Part shown: one piece after another, positions 37,163 to 46,615 of the stretch
Position numbering within the stretch: the first letter of the stretch is position 1
Layout: the number at the start of each line of letters is the position of its first letter
Assembly (NCBI RefSeq): GCF_044597725.1
Contig: NZ_CP139003.1
Coordinates: 2,666,001-2,730,000, forward strand
Direction of reading: 5' to 3'
Length of the DNA stretch: 64,000 nt
Origin: Bermanella sp044597725
Lineage (GTDB): Bacteria; Pseudomonadota; Gammaproteobacteria; Pseudomonadales; Oceanobacteraceae
The notes under the pieces: model-generated
What the model saw: the letters and a program-made list of their open reading frames with translations, nothing else
Databases searched by the model: none
Told to the model about the DNA's origin: nothing
Translations under genes and position numbers: made by a program

Positions 37163-38599
37163 ATGTCACCTTCTAACACTTCAGTAGACTATGTTGCAGA
37201 GCATCATCGATTATTACTCGAGTCAATGTCCGAAGGGGTTTATGGGCTGGATGCGGGAGGACTGGCAACGTTTGTGAATAAGGCCGCGGAATCTCTTACC
37301 GGTTGGCAAGCACACGATCTCATTGGAAAAAGTATTCACGAATTTCATCACCATAGCCACGCTGATGGCAGCCACTACTCTCAATCTGACTGTCCTATTT
37401 ATCAGTGTTTGCAAGACGGTATTACACGCACTAAAGAAAATGAAGTATTCTGGCGTAAAGATGGTACCAGTTTCGCGGTTGAATATAGTGCCACTCCAAT
37501 TTTACAAAACAAAGACATTCTGGGTGCTATTGTTGTCTTCAAGAACATCAGTGAACGTAAGCGCATGGAGCAGGTGCTGCAAAAAACATTGACAGAAAAT
37601 CGATTTTTAAAAGAGCGCCTCGAAGCCGAAAACTCCTATCTACAAGCAGAAATTGATTCTAATTACCAAGGAGATATCATCGGTCAAAGCCCTGCAATTG
37701 AGCATTTACAGCAGCAAATTGCATTAGCGGCACCTACTGGCGCAAATATTTTAATCCAGGGCGAAAGTGGTACTGGTAAAGAACTAGTAGCCCGCGCTAT
37801 TCACCAGCAAAGCGAGTGTCGTGACAATACCCTTGTAAAACTTAATTGCGGAGCAATACCCGAGGGACTGGTTGACAGCGAATTATTTGGACATGAAAAA
37901 GGCGCTTTTACCGGAGCGCTAAAACAACGTATTGGACGATTTGAGTTAGCCCATAACGGCACATTATTTTTAGATGAAGTAAGTGAGTTACCACTGGATG
38001 CTCAAGTAAAACTTTTGCGGGTTTTACAAGAAGGTGAATTTGAAAGAGTGGGCGGTAGTAAAACCATCAAAGTTAGTGTCCGCATCATAGCAGCCAGCAA
38101 TAAAAACTTAGAAAAAGCAGTGAAAGATGGAAGCTTTCGCTTAGATCTATATTATCGCTTAAATGTTTTTGCTATTCAGGTACCTGCCCTGAGAGAACGA
38201 ATAAGCGACTTACCGCTATTAAGCCACTGCTTTGCCGAACGTGCCTGCAATACCATGGGTAAACCGTTTAACGGCTTACATACTCCGTCTTTAAAGTGGA
38301 TGAGTCATTATGCGTGGCCGGGTAATGTGCGGGAATTGGCAAATTGGATTGAGCATAATGCCATCTTGCATTCAGGAGGACTATTTCATATCAACCCCAT
38401 GACGCATGCATCAGCTCAGCATGATGAATTTACCAAAGCAAATGTACCGCTTGCGACGCTCGCAGAGGCAGAAAAACAGCATATCCAAAAAGCGCTACTC
38501 CAATGTAACGGCCGCATCGCTGGGGAAACAGGAGCTGCCAAAGCACTGAGCTTACCTGCTAGTACATTACGATCAAAAATGAAAAAACTTGATATCTAG
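37163..38599 (+). CDS. PAS-domain sigma-54-dependent transcriptional activator
   Basis: 478 residues. PAS domain about 12-130, with a His-rich segment (HEFHHHSHADGSHY) and two cysteines at 77 and 82 (SDCPIYQCLQDG) that could bind metal or sense redox state. Short coiled-coil linker about 135-165 (VLQKTLTENRFLKERLEAEN). AAA+ domain with Walker A GESGTGKE (about 200), the sigma-54-contacting GAFTGA loop (about 247), LFLDEVSELPLDAQ and RLDLYYRLNVF. Fis-type helix-turn-helix at the end (AAKALSLPASTLRSKMKKL). It lies directly upstream of ccoG on the same strand; the gap holds a sigma-54 promoter, so ccoG is the likely target. Confidence 0.93.
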   Translation: MSPSNTSVDYVAEHHRLLLESMSEGVYGLDAGGLATFVNKAAESLTGWQAHDLIGKSIHEFHHHSHADGSHYSQSDCPIYQCLQDGITRTKENEVFWRKDGTSFAVEYSATPILQNKDILGAIVVFKNISERKRMEQVLQKTLTENRFLKERLEAENSYLQAEIDSNYQGDIIGQSPAIEHLQQQIALAAPTGANILIQGESGTGKELVARAIHQQSECRDNTLVKLNCGAIPEGLVDSELFGHEKGAFTGALKQRIGRFELAHNGTLFLDEVSELPLDAQVKLLRVLQEGEFERVGGSKTIKVSVRIIAASNKNLEKAVKDGSFRLDLYYRLNVFAIQVPALRERISDLPLLSHCFAERACNTMGKPFNGLHTPSLKWMSHYAWPGNVRELANWIEHNAILHSGGLFHINPMTHASAQHDEFTKANVPLATLAEAEKQHIQKALLQCNGRIAGETGAAKALSLPASTLRSKMKKLDI

Positions 38600-38607
38600 C
38601 TAAATAA

Positions 38608-38632
38608 CGATATATCGACGCGATATTTCGCG
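38608..38632. promoter_or_regulatory. Two adjacent palindromes upstream of ccoG (candidate activator-binding sites)
   Basis: CGATATATCG (38608-38617, perfect) and CGCGATATTTCGCG (38619-38632, one mismatched pair) lie centre-to-centre 13 bases apart, roughly 60-75 bases upstream of the sigma-54 promoter, the usual place for an enhancer-binding protein. They share a consensus with the site at 37109-37122. Confidence 0.55.
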
Positions 38633-38682
38633 CATCTGAATCAATGGATTGGCCTAGCCCGCATAGCATAGGCCTTCATGGG

Positions 38683-38699
38683 TTGGAATACGGTTTGCT
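38683..38699 (+). promoter_or_regulatory. Sigma-54 (-24/-12) promoter for ccoG
   Basis: TTGGAATACGGTTTGCT. The GG and GC dinucleotides are ten bases apart, as required by RpoN, and TTGC is complete. The predicted start of transcription is near 38710, about 32 bases before the ccoG ATG. The activator gene is immediately upstream. Confidence 0.7.
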
Positions 38700-38741
38700 C
38701 TAAAGGATGCAGTTATCCTTTTCGGAATATAGAGCGGTACC

Positions 38742-40115
38742 ATGTCTGAATTAATTCCTGTTCAATCCATTGATCCCACCACTAATGCGCCAATTGTAGA
38801 CGCGACTCGTCATAACGAAGCGGTACGTTTAGTAAAAGGACGTTACCAGCGATTAAGGCGCTGGCTAAGCGGTCCATTGATTCTGTTGTTCATCCTCGCA
38901 CCCTGGCTCGAAATCAATAATGCGCCACTCCTATGGATGAATCTTGAAGATCATACGCTCCACTTATTTGGCCTACAGTTCTGGCCCGATGACTTGCTCA
39001 TGCTGACCTGGCTTGCTTTAGCCAGTGCTTTTGCCTTGTTCATTGCTGCGAATATCGCAGGGCGTATTTGGTGCGGATTTACCTGCCCGCAAACTGTTTG
39101 GAGCATGATGTTCATGTGGGTAGAAGAACGCTTCCTTGGCTCTCGCAATAAACGTCTTAAGCAAGCTCATTTGCCTTGGTACCAGCGCAATATAAAAGGC
39201 ATCATTATTACCCACGGTTTGTGGTGGATAATGGCCTTTATCACAGGGTTTACCTTTGTTGCCTACTTTGAAACGGGACAAGGATTAGCCAATCAAATTT
39301 TGTCTGGCACCATGGGTATATCTGTCCTGTTTTGGGTGGCCTTTTTTTCCATCCTCACTTATATAAATGCAGGCTGGTTACGCGAACAAGTGTGCATGCA
39401 CATGTGTCCATACGCTCGCTTTCAATCGGTTATGGTTGATAGGAATACGTTGAAAGTTGGCTATGACGTTAAACGCGGCGAACCCCGCAAGCGCAAAGCA
39501 CAGCCAACGATGAGCAAAACCAATAGCGGCGATTGCATCGACTGCCAATTATGCGTGCAAGTCTGCCCTGTAGGCATTGATATTCGACAGGGCCTGCAGT
39601 ACTCGTGCATAGACTGCGGGGCTTGCATTGATGCCTGTGACAACATAATGCGCAGTATTAATAAACCCACAGGCCTTATTCGTTTTATGCCGGGTGTATC
39701 GCACGATAAGCAATCACGCTTTCGCCTTTTGGGCTATTCACTGGCGCTTTGCATAGCCGTGTCTTTGTTTGCATTGCAGGTTTTCAATAAAGAAAGTTTT
39801 GAAGCCAGTCTCAATCGTGAGCGAGGACAATTGTATTTCTATCATAAGCTTGATGTGGCAAATGGTTACATATTAAAGCTGCAAAACAAATCGCTGAACA
39901 CTGAAACGTTTACCTTAAAACTTATTCAAGAAGATTCTTTAGAACTTAAAAACCCACCACGTTTGAGTATTTCGAGTGGTGATAAACGCAGTATTCCGTT
40001 AACCGTTATATGTTCGCACCCTTGCGATATAAATCGAAAGACGCCTTTCGATTTACGTGTTGAGGCATCTAATGGAGATTATATTGTTTTGACAAATCAG
40101 TTTTTCAAACCGTAG
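38742..40115 (+). CDS. ccoG: Cytochrome c oxidase accessory protein CcoG (FixG/RdxA family)
   Basis: 457-residue polyferredoxin for cbb3 oxidase maturation, in the inner membrane and linked in other bacteria to copper reduction. Membrane helices at about 42-60, 84-104, 160-180, 192-212 and 326-346. Cysteine motifs CGFTCPQTVWS and CMHMCPYARFQ, then two ferredoxin clusters CIDCQLCVQVCP and CIDCGACIDACD. The C-terminal Ig-like FixG domain runs about 365-457. No ccoNOPQ or ccoIS genes are in this window, so the gene stands alone. It has its own sigma-54 promoter. Its TAG stop codon lies in the first bases of a degenerate repeat S unit. Confidence 0.95.
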   Translation: MSELIPVQSIDPTTNAPIVDATRHNEAVRLVKGRYQRLRRWLSGPLILLFILAPWLEINNAPLLWMNLEDHTLHLFGLQFWPDDLLMLTWLALASAFALFIAANIAGRIWCGFTCPQTVWSMMFMWVEERFLGSRNKRLKQAHLPWYQRNIKGIIITHGLWWIMAFITGFTFVAYFETGQGLANQILSGTMGISVLFWVAFFSILTYINAGWLREQVCMHMCPYARFQSVMVDRNTLKVGYDVKRGEPRKRKAQPTMSKTNSGDCIDCQLCVQVCPVGIDIRQGLQYSCIDCGACIDACDNIMRSINKPTGLIRFMPGVSHDKQSRFRLLGYSLALCIAVSLFALQVFNKESFEASLNRERGQLYFYHKLDVANGYILKLQNKSLNTETFTLKLIQEDSLELKNPPRLSISSGDKRSIPLTVICSHPCDINRKTPFDLRVEASNGDYIVLTNQFFKP

Positions 40116-40506
40116 TGCGGCTAGAATATTAGGCGTCCCAGCAATTTGGGGCTTTGCTTACCCGCTCCGCTTTCCGGAAGTTTCTGTAGTGCGGCCGGAG
40201 CCGTAGGCGCCCCCCGCAATGGATTTTTTAAAACCGCTCCGCTTTCCGGAAGTTGTTCATAGTCTCACGGACACCGTGAACACTTCCATGTGGGCTCGCG
40301 CGTGCCATCCATGGCACGCAACGCCGCTCGCTTTATGAACAGCTTCCGCAAATCGTTAAGGTTTTTGGTTACCCAAACGTTTTGTTGCGGGGGTCGCTAG
40401 AGCTCCGGCCGCACTACGATGATTCTCGGAAAGCGTGGCGGTCTTAAAAACGCAGCGGCATTGAAAACCCCATTGCGGGGGTCGCCTACGGCTCCGGCCG
40501 CACTAC
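40112..40506. repeat. Extragenic repeat array downstream of ccoG
   Basis: Starts with a degenerate S at 40112-40145 (plus) that supplies the ccoG stop codon, then S at 40186-40217 (plus), an L linker about 40230-40350 with arms GTTCATA / TATGAAC and inner hairpin GCGTGCCAT / ATGGCACGC, then S at 40387-40417 and 40475-40506 (both minus). The left and right halves face outwards in opposite orientation. The rest of the gap to the acyltransferase gene (40507-40673) holds two palindromes listed separately. Confidence 0.85.
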
Positions 40507-40595
40507 TAAAGCCAGCCAGGAATGATAAAAAGGACAAGCTTAATAGCTTATAACTATCAGAAACCTAATTTAAATACCAATTATTAGGACTTTCA

Positions 40596-40632
40596 GTTAC
40601 TAAACAGTAACCTAATTCTCGTATATTATACG
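40596..40632. promoter_or_regulatory. Two palindromes upstream of the acyltransferase gene
   Basis: GTTACTAAACAGTAAC (40596-40611) has perfect six-base arms around four bases, as in TetR-type operators. CGTATATTATACG (40620-40632) has perfect six-base arms and contains a TATTAT that could be a -10 element. Together they look like an operator overlapping a promoter about 40-75 bases before the start. Confidence 0.45.
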
Positions 40633-40673
40633 TACTAAGAGATTGATTTTGATCAGCGAGAGCGAGATTAGGC

Positions 40674-41636
40674 ATGGATAAACGCCCCCAAAGTAAAAAC
40701 TTCGATTACCTTATGGGTATCATAAGCGCCTCTATATTATTTGTTTATACGGTATTTTTGGGTGTTTTCTTATATGCCTTTATTTTTATGAAGTGGGCGT
40801 TTTCGGGCAGAATCGGTGAGTTTGGGCACCAAGGGGTCCATTTTATCGCTTTTCGCTGGTTGGCAGGTATTCTATGGTGGATTGATAATATTTATCGTCC
40901 TAAATGGGATATTAGTGGTATTGGCCAAGTAAACCCTAATGGGTGGTATCTGATCACAGCCAATCATCAAAGCTGGGTCGATATTTTTGTGCTTTATCGG
41001 ATGTATCATGGTAAAGCCCCTCTTCTTAAATTCTTTATAAAAGACGAGCTTAAGTTTGTTCCAATTGTTGGGCAGGCTTGGAAGGCATTAGATTTTCCAT
41101 TTATGAAGCGCTACAGCAAAAGCTACCTAGAAAAATACCCAGAAAAAGCAGGTGATGACCTTAAAGAAACACAAGTGGCCTGTGAAAAGTTTTCACAAAT
41201 GCCTACCAGTGTGATGAACTTTTTGGAAGGTACGCGTTTCACGCGAGCAAAGCATGATGCGCAAAGCAGCCCTTATAAACATTTATTGCGACCAAAAGCA
41301 GGCGGGCTCGCGTTTGCCATGCAGGCACTTGGCGATAAGTTTGCTACGCTAACTAATATCACTATTGTTTACCCTAGTGGCATTCCAAACTTCTGGGACT
41401 GCTTGTGTGGCCGCTTAGGTAGTATTGTAGTTAAGTGCGAAGAAGTGCCTATTCCGGCAACTTTCAGCCAAGGCCGCTATCAAGATGACCCAGCACTTCG
41501 TACTCAAATACAAAACTGGGTATCCGATATTTGGCTCAACAAGGACCACCAGATTACCCAAGTGATTCACGATTACGAAGGTTATGCAAAAGAATCTAGG
41601 TCAGGGGTTACCTCCAATGTTACAGAAAGGTCGTGA
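40674..41636 (+). CDS. YihG-type lysophospholipid acyltransferase
   Basis: 320 residues of the PlsC/LPLAT family. N-terminal hydrophobic segment about 12-40, then the catalytic NHQSWVDIFVLYRM (HX4D), PFMKRYSKSYLEKYPE, and FLEGTRFTRAKH (EGTR, glycerol-phosphate binding). The pattern closely follows E. coli YihG, a membrane acyltransferase that adds acyl chains to lysophosphatidic acid. ATG at 40674. It converges on putP. Confidence 0.9.
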   Translation: MDKRPQSKNFDYLMGIISASILFVYTVFLGVFLYAFIFMKWAFSGRIGEFGHQGVHFIAFRWLAGILWWIDNIYRPKWDISGIGQVNPNGWYLITANHQSWVDIFVLYRMYHGKAPLLKFFIKDELKFVPIVGQAWKALDFPFMKRYSKSYLEKYPEKAGDDLKETQVACEKFSQMPTSVMNFLEGTRFTRAKHDAQSSPYKHLLRPKAGGLAFAMQALGDKFATLTNITIVYPSGIPNFWDCLCGRLGSIVVKCEEVPIPATFSQGRYQDDPALRTQIQNWVSDIWLNKDHQITQVIHDYEGYAKESRSGVTSNVTERS

Positions 41637-41654
41637 TTTTTAAACAATAAATAA

Positions 41655-41686
41655 AACAGGTGCGTAACGTTAATTACGCACCTGTT
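41655..41686 (-). terminator. Intrinsic terminator between the acyltransferase gene and putP
   Basis: AACAGGTGCGTAA pairs perfectly with TTACGCACCTGTT (13 bp, six-base loop). On the minus strand a TTTTATTT run follows, so it terminates putP best; it probably also acts on the convergent acyltransferase transcript. Confidence 0.85.
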
Positions 41687-41693
41687 GTGTTAC

Positions 41694-43166
41694 TTATTTA
41701 TCCATTGCTTTTTTGAAGCCTTCAAGGGTTTCTTCAGTTGGTTTAGTAAAAGAAGATACCGCAACGATCGCAATAGTAGCCAGTATGAAACCTGGAATTA
41801 TTTCATACATGTCTAGAATTCCTCCCGTTAGATTGCCCCAAATCACTACTGTCACACCACCTACAACGATACCCGCTATGGCACCTTCTTTAGTCATGTT
41901 TCTCCAGTAAAGTGAAAGAATCAACGCAGGACCAAACGCAGCACCAAAACCTGCCCAAGCATAAGATACAAGTTCAAGCACTTTGCTATCAGGGTCCATT
42001 GCTAATGCACACGCAATAATGGCAATACCTACTACCGCTAAGCGACCCACTAAAACAAGCTGAGATTGTGGTGCATCTTGTTTAAACAGAGCTTTGTAAA
42101 AATCTTCTGCAAGAGCAGAAGATGATACGAGTAACTGCGAATCGGCTGTGGACATAATAGCCGCTAGAATGGCCGCTAGTAAGATCCCTGAAATCACCGG
42201 ATGGAACAATGCATCCACCAGCAACATAAACGCTTTTTCGCCATCTTCTAACGGTGTATCAAAATAACCGATAGCGGCAAAACCAACCAGCAATGCACCA
42301 AATAGACCTAGACCACTCCAGATTACGGCGATACGGCGTGCCATAGGGATGTCGTCTTCACTACGAATAGCTTTAAAACGTGCAAGTATGTGTGGCTGAC
42401 CAAAATAACCTAGCCCCCACCCAAGCAATGAAATGATGCCGATGAAGGTCATGGCTTTACCATCACTATCGGTAAACATATCCAGCAGCTCGGGGTTCTT
42501 AGCATTCATAGCAGCTGTTGTTGCATCCCAACCGCCTGCTATATTAATAGCCATAATAGGTACTAATAACAATGCCGCAAACATTAATAGCCCTTGGATT
42601 ACGTCGGTCCATGCAACCGCTAAGAAACCACCAAAGAAGGTATAGGATACAACCGCGACGGTTCCGATAATCACGGCCCATGTGTAATCTAAACCAAATA
42701 CGGTTTCGAACAACTTACCACCGGCCACGAGACCCGAGCTGGTATAAAACAAGAAGAATAACAAAATAAAGAATGCTGATATGACACGTAAGATGCGAGT
42801 TGTATCATGGAAGCGGTTTTCAAAATACGACGGCATAGTAAGAGAGTCTTTTGCTGAAAGCGAATAGGTTCGCAGACGTCTCGCAACAAAAAGCCAGTTT
42901 AACCAAGTACCCGCCAGTAAACCAATTGCAATCCAAGAGGCTTCAAAGCCTGCTACATAAGCGTAGCCTGGTAAGCCTAATAACAACCAGCCACTCATAT
43001 CGGATGCACCCGCACTGAGCGCTGAAGGTAATGGCCCTAAACTTCGCCCACCGATAATATAGTCTGATAAATTTGACGTTCGCTGGTAAGCAATATAGCC
43101 CACCACGAGCATCATTATGATATATAACCCAAAGGTTATAGCGACTCCGATATTTCCATCCATCAT
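41694..43166 (-). CDS. putP: Sodium/proline symporter
   Basis: 490-residue SSS-family transporter with about 13 membrane segments. Seen: GGRSLGPLPSALSAGASDMSGW, typical of PutP, GWGLGYFGQPHILARF and AAILAAIMSTADSQLL, which carries the second sodium-site serines. It lies 57 bases after putA on the same strand, so the two are probably one operon. GGGAG seven bases before the ATG. It imports proline for PutA. Confidence 0.95.
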   Translation of the reverse strand: MMDGNIGVAITFGLYIIMMLVVGYIAYQRTSNLSDYIIGGRSLGPLPSALSAGASDMSGWLLLGLPGYAYVAGFEASWIAIGLLAGTWLNWLFVARRLRTYSLSAKDSLTMPSYFENRFHDTTRILRVISAFFILLFFLFYTSSGLVAGGKLFETVFGLDYTWAVIIGTVAVVSYTFFGGFLAVAWTDVIQGLLMFAALLLVPIMAINIAGGWDATTAAMNAKNPELLDMFTDSDGKAMTFIGIISLLGWGLGYFGQPHILARFKAIRSEDDIPMARRIAVIWSGLGLFGALLVGFAAIGYFDTPLEDGEKAFMLLVDALFHPVISGILLAAILAAIMSTADSQLLVSSSALAEDFYKALFKQDAPQSQLVLVGRLAVVGIAIIACALAMDPDSKVLELVSYAWAGFGAAFGPALILSLYWRNMTKEGAIAGIVVGGVTVVIWGNLTGGILDMYEIIPGFILATIAIVAVSSFTKPTEETLEGFKKAMDK

Positions 43167-43223
43167 AGTGCTTCTCCCGCCCTCTGTTTATTTATAGTCT
43201 TTTTATAGGTGTAAGCTTGTGAC

Positions 43224-46200
43224 CTACACCTCTTCTATACCCAACGACAATAAGGATGCATTGCCGCCGACTGCGGTGGTATTAATGGTTCTTACTCGCT
43301 CGGTTGCGAACCTTGGCAAGTAATTTGGGCCGCCCGCTTTAGGACCAGTCCCCGATAAGCCGCGACCGCCAAATGGCTGGACACCCACGACAGCACCAAT
43401 TTGATTTCGGTTAATATAGGTATTACCCACTTTTACTTTTTGTTCAATATAAGCAGCTGTACTTTCACTGCGGCTGTGAATACCTAGCGTTAAGCCATAA
43501 CCCGCTTGGTTAATTTCGTCGATGATGGCGTCAAGTTTTTCTGCTTCGTATCGAACGACGTGTAAAATTGGACCGAAGTGTTCTTGTTCCAAATCTTGCA
43601 TGGAATCGATTCCATAAGCGCAAGGCGCTATGAAATGCCCGTTATTGCAATCATCACTCAACTTAGCTTGGGCGATAAAGCGGTGCTTTTGTTTCAGTTC
43701 ATCAATATGTGCCTGCAAACCCGTTAATGCTTCATCATCAATAACAGGGCCAACATCGGTACTGTGTAATGCTGGATTCCCCACCACTAACTCTTCCATT
43801 GCACCTGCCAACAGGGTTTCCATTCGATCGGCCACATCTTTTTGAACATATAAAACACGTAGAGCTGAACAACGTTGGCCCGCACTAGCAAATGACGATT
43901 GAATAACATCACGCACAACCTGCTCAGGTAACGCACTGCTATCAACGATCATGGCGTTTTGACCACCTGTCTCAGCAATTAAAGGCACAATAGCACCATC
44001 ACGTTGAGCCAGTGTTTTATTTAAGATATGCGCAACTTGCGTAGAACCAGTAAAGGCAATGCCCGCTATGCGTGGATCGGGTGTTAACTTACCGCCTATT
44101 TTTGCGCCATCACCCGGTAGAAGTTGAATCACTTCATTAGGAAAACCTGCTTCTAACATGAGTTCTACGGCACGATGGGCAACTAAGCTTGTTTGCTCGG
44201 CAGGTTTTGCAAGAACCGTATTCCCTGCCATAAGAGCAGCCATTATCTGACCGCTAAATATCGCTAAAGGAAAATTCCATGGACTGATACATAAGAAAAC
44301 GCCACGGCCTTCCATATAGTGTTCGTTACTTTCGCCTGTGGGGCCGGGTAAAAGCGTGGCTTCTTCAAATTTCTTGATACCTTGCTGAGCGTAATATCGA
44401 CAAAAATCCACGGCCTCGCGCACTTCATCAATACCATCTTGCATGGTTTTACCCGCTTCTCGACAGCATATTGCCATTAGCTCTTCGAGGTTTTCTTCCA
44501 TCAAATCGCCAAATTTTAGCAAGCATTTCGCCCTTTCACTGGCTGGTAGATGATTCCATTTATCAAAGCCTATTAATGCAGTTTCAAGCGCTTGATCAAT
44601 ATGATGATCTTCACTCCACAATACTTCCCCTACTCGGTCGTTAGTATTTTGTGGGCTAACAACAGCCTGCTTGTCACCATCCAGCTGGGTTTTGCCATTA
44701 ATAATTGGCCCTGCTTGCCATTGGCATTCTGACCACTGGCCAAGTTTATCGAGCAAAGGTCCTAAATCACTTTCTACATGAATATTTAGGCCTTTAGAGT
44801 TTTTACGATCTTCCGGGTAAATATTTCTTGGAAGCTTTATACGCGGATTATCAAGCTGTTTATATTGCAGTAAATCATCCACGGGATTGTGTACTAGATC
44901 TTCAATTGGTGTTTTTGCATCTACTAATCTGTGTACAAATGAAGAGTTCGCACCATTTTCTAGTAGACGTCTAACCAAATAAGGAAGTAAATCTTTATGC
45001 GCGCCAACCGGGGCATAGATACGAACCGGGAAGTCCGTATTTTCAATTAATGTATCGTATAACGCATCGCCCATACCATGTAGGCGTTGGCACTCAACCT
45101 CTCGCTTATTGTTTTCGGCCATGGTCAAAACCGTTGCCACTGTATGTGCATTGTGACTGGCTAACTGAGGATACAAACCTCCTCGCGTATGATCACTTAA
45201 CAAAAAGCGCAAGCAAGCAATGTATGATACGTCTGTTGCTTCTTTACGCGTAAATACTGGGTACCCAGCCAAGCCCATTTGCTGGCAAATTTTAATCTCG
45301 GTATCCCAATATGCACCTTTTACTAAACGTATGGGAATAATGTCGCCTTGTTCTTGCGCTAACTTATTCAACCAGCATAAAACAGGTAGTGCTCGTTTTG
45401 AGTAGGCTTGAATAACCATGCCAAACTTACCCCACCCTTTACAAACATCCGACTGATAAACTTTTTCGATTAGTTTTAAAGATAGTTCTAATCGATCCAT
45501 TTCTTCAGCATCAATGGTAACAGCTACATTTTTTTCTCGGGCAATCTTAATTAAACCGCACACAGTTTCATACAGTTCAGTTAATACTCGATGCTCTTGG
45601 GCAACTTCATAGCGAGGATGTAACGCCGATAATTTAATTGAAATAGAAGGCGCAGGTTGCTTGTCATCGGTAGGAAAACTATCGTCGCCCACGGCTTCAA
45701 TGGCGTGAATATATTCTTGTAGATAGGTTTGGGCGTCTGACTTTGTCATGGCCGCTTCACCTAACATATCAAACGAATAGGTGTAGCCTTTTTTACGATA
45801 ATCTCGTGCGTTTTTCAGGGCCTCTTTTATATCACGGCCCAAAACAAACTGGCTGCCCATTATGCCCATAGCACGATACATAGCACTACGAATGACAGGC
45901 TCGCCACTTCGCTTAACTAATCGTTTCCAAATACTTGATGGCGAGCCATCAAGCTGTTTATCCATTTTGACGACTTTACCCGTGAGCATTAGTCCCCACG
46001 AAGATGCATTAACTAAGGTAGATTCACTGCGACCAACATGTTTTTTCCAATCGGCATTAGATAATTTATCTTCGATTAGGTTATCAGCTGTATGTTTATC
46101 GGGAATACGCATGAGTGCTTCGGCTAAGCACATCAAAAGAATACCTTCTTCGGTATCGAGACTGTATTCTTGAAGGAGAGCATCAATCATATGCACCGCA

Positions 46201-46406
46201 TCATCTTGCTGGCGCACATCTTTAATCATAGAGGTGGCGCGGGCTTCGACTTGCTGTTTCTCGTCGCTGCTGCTGGATGCCAGTTTGATAAGCTCTTGCA
46301 GATAGTCGGCTTCGTTTACTGCATAGTTATCGACAATATTTCGCCAAAATTCACTTCTCGGTTGAGACTGAAATTCTCCATCCATCACCTGACTTGCAGC
46401 AAACAT
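43224..46406 (-). CDS. putA: Bifunctional proline dehydrogenase / delta-1-pyrroline-5-carboxylate dehydrogenase
   Basis: 1060 residues oxidising proline to glutamate. Proline dehydrogenase barrel about 130-480 (SIKLSALHPRYE, AVTIDAEEMDRLELSL, IPIRLVKGAYWDTEIK, LASHNAHTVATV), then aldehyde dehydrogenase about 540-1050 (ISPWNFPLAIFSGQI, FTGSTQVAHIL, ETGGQNAMIVDSS, catalytic Cys in FASAGQRCSALRVLY). The N-terminal ribbon-helix-helix domain of E. coli PutA is absent, so it cannot repress its own operon in that way. ATG at 46406 with AGGAGG five bases upstream; the GTG at 46412 falls in the ribosome binding site. Confidence 0.96.
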   Translation of the reverse strand: MFAASQVMDGEFQSQPRSEFWRNIVDNYAVNEADYLQELIKLASSSSDEKQQVEARATSMIKDVRQQDDAVHMIDALLQEYSLDTEEGILLMCLAEALMRIPDKHTADNLIEDKLSNADWKKHVGRSESTLVNASSWGLMLTGKVVKMDKQLDGSPSSIWKRLVKRSGEPVIRSAMYRAMGIMGSQFVLGRDIKEALKNARDYRKKGYTYSFDMLGEAAMTKSDAQTYLQEYIHAIEAVGDDSFPTDDKQPAPSISIKLSALHPRYEVAQEHRVLTELYETVCGLIKIAREKNVAVTIDAEEMDRLELSLKLIEKVYQSDVCKGWGKFGMVIQAYSKRALPVLCWLNKLAQEQGDIIPIRLVKGAYWDTEIKICQQMGLAGYPVFTRKEATDVSYIACLRFLLSDHTRGGLYPQLASHNAHTVATVLTMAENNKREVECQRLHGMGDALYDTLIENTDFPVRIYAPVGAHKDLLPYLVRRLLENGANSSFVHRLVDAKTPIEDLVHNPVDDLLQYKQLDNPRIKLPRNIYPEDRKNSKGLNIHVESDLGPLLDKLGQWSECQWQAGPIINGKTQLDGDKQAVVSPQNTNDRVGEVLWSEDHHIDQALETALIGFDKWNHLPASERAKCLLKFGDLMEENLEELMAICCREAGKTMQDGIDEVREAVDFCRYYAQQGIKKFEEATLLPGPTGESNEHYMEGRGVFLCISPWNFPLAIFSGQIMAALMAGNTVLAKPAEQTSLVAHRAVELMLEAGFPNEVIQLLPGDGAKIGGKLTPDPRIAGIAFTGSTQVAHILNKTLAQRDGAIVPLIAETGGQNAMIVDSSALPEQVVRDVIQSSFASAGQRCSALRVLYVQKDVADRMETLLAGAMEELVVGNPALHSTDVGPVIDDEALTGLQAHIDELKQKHRFIAQAKLSDDCNNGHFIAPCAYGIDSMQDLEQEHFGPILHVVRYEAEKLDAIIDEINQAGYGLTLGIHSRSESTAAYIEQKVKVGNTYINRNQIGAVVGVQPFGGRGLSGTGPKAGGPNYLPRFATERVRTINTTAVGGNASLLSLGIEEV

Positions 46407-46577
46407 GTCCACCTCCTAACAGTATTGGTTTGCTTATCCTGACACCAACAATAGCCCACTGTAAAGCATAGTCGTGAAATGGCTACAGCGCGATGTTTAG
46501 AACTGATAAATAATATTTACGCAGAGATGTAAGACTTGGATGTTATGCTTAGATGGGAATGAAAGGTAGGTAATACT

Positions 46578-46608
46578 CAGCCACAATCATACTAATTGAT
46601 TGTGGCTG
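46578..46608. terminator. Perfect 12-bp hairpin between rhlE and putA
   Basis: CAGCCACAATCA pairs with TGATTGTGGCTG around a seven-base loop, just after the rhlE-like stop codon. There is no T tract on either strand, so it may act with Rho or as a 3'-end stabiliser. Confidence 0.5.
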
Positions 46609-46615
46609 GCCATGC

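Noticed and set aside
38651..38664. GGCCTAGCCCGC as an alternative sigma-54 promoter
   Set aside because: GG and GC are only eight bases apart, where ten are required; the site at 38683-38699 fits.
43224..46406. PutA as a truncated protein because it lacks the DNA-binding domain
   Set aside because: Shorter PutA proteins without the ribbon-helix-helix are a known class; both catalytic domains are complete.
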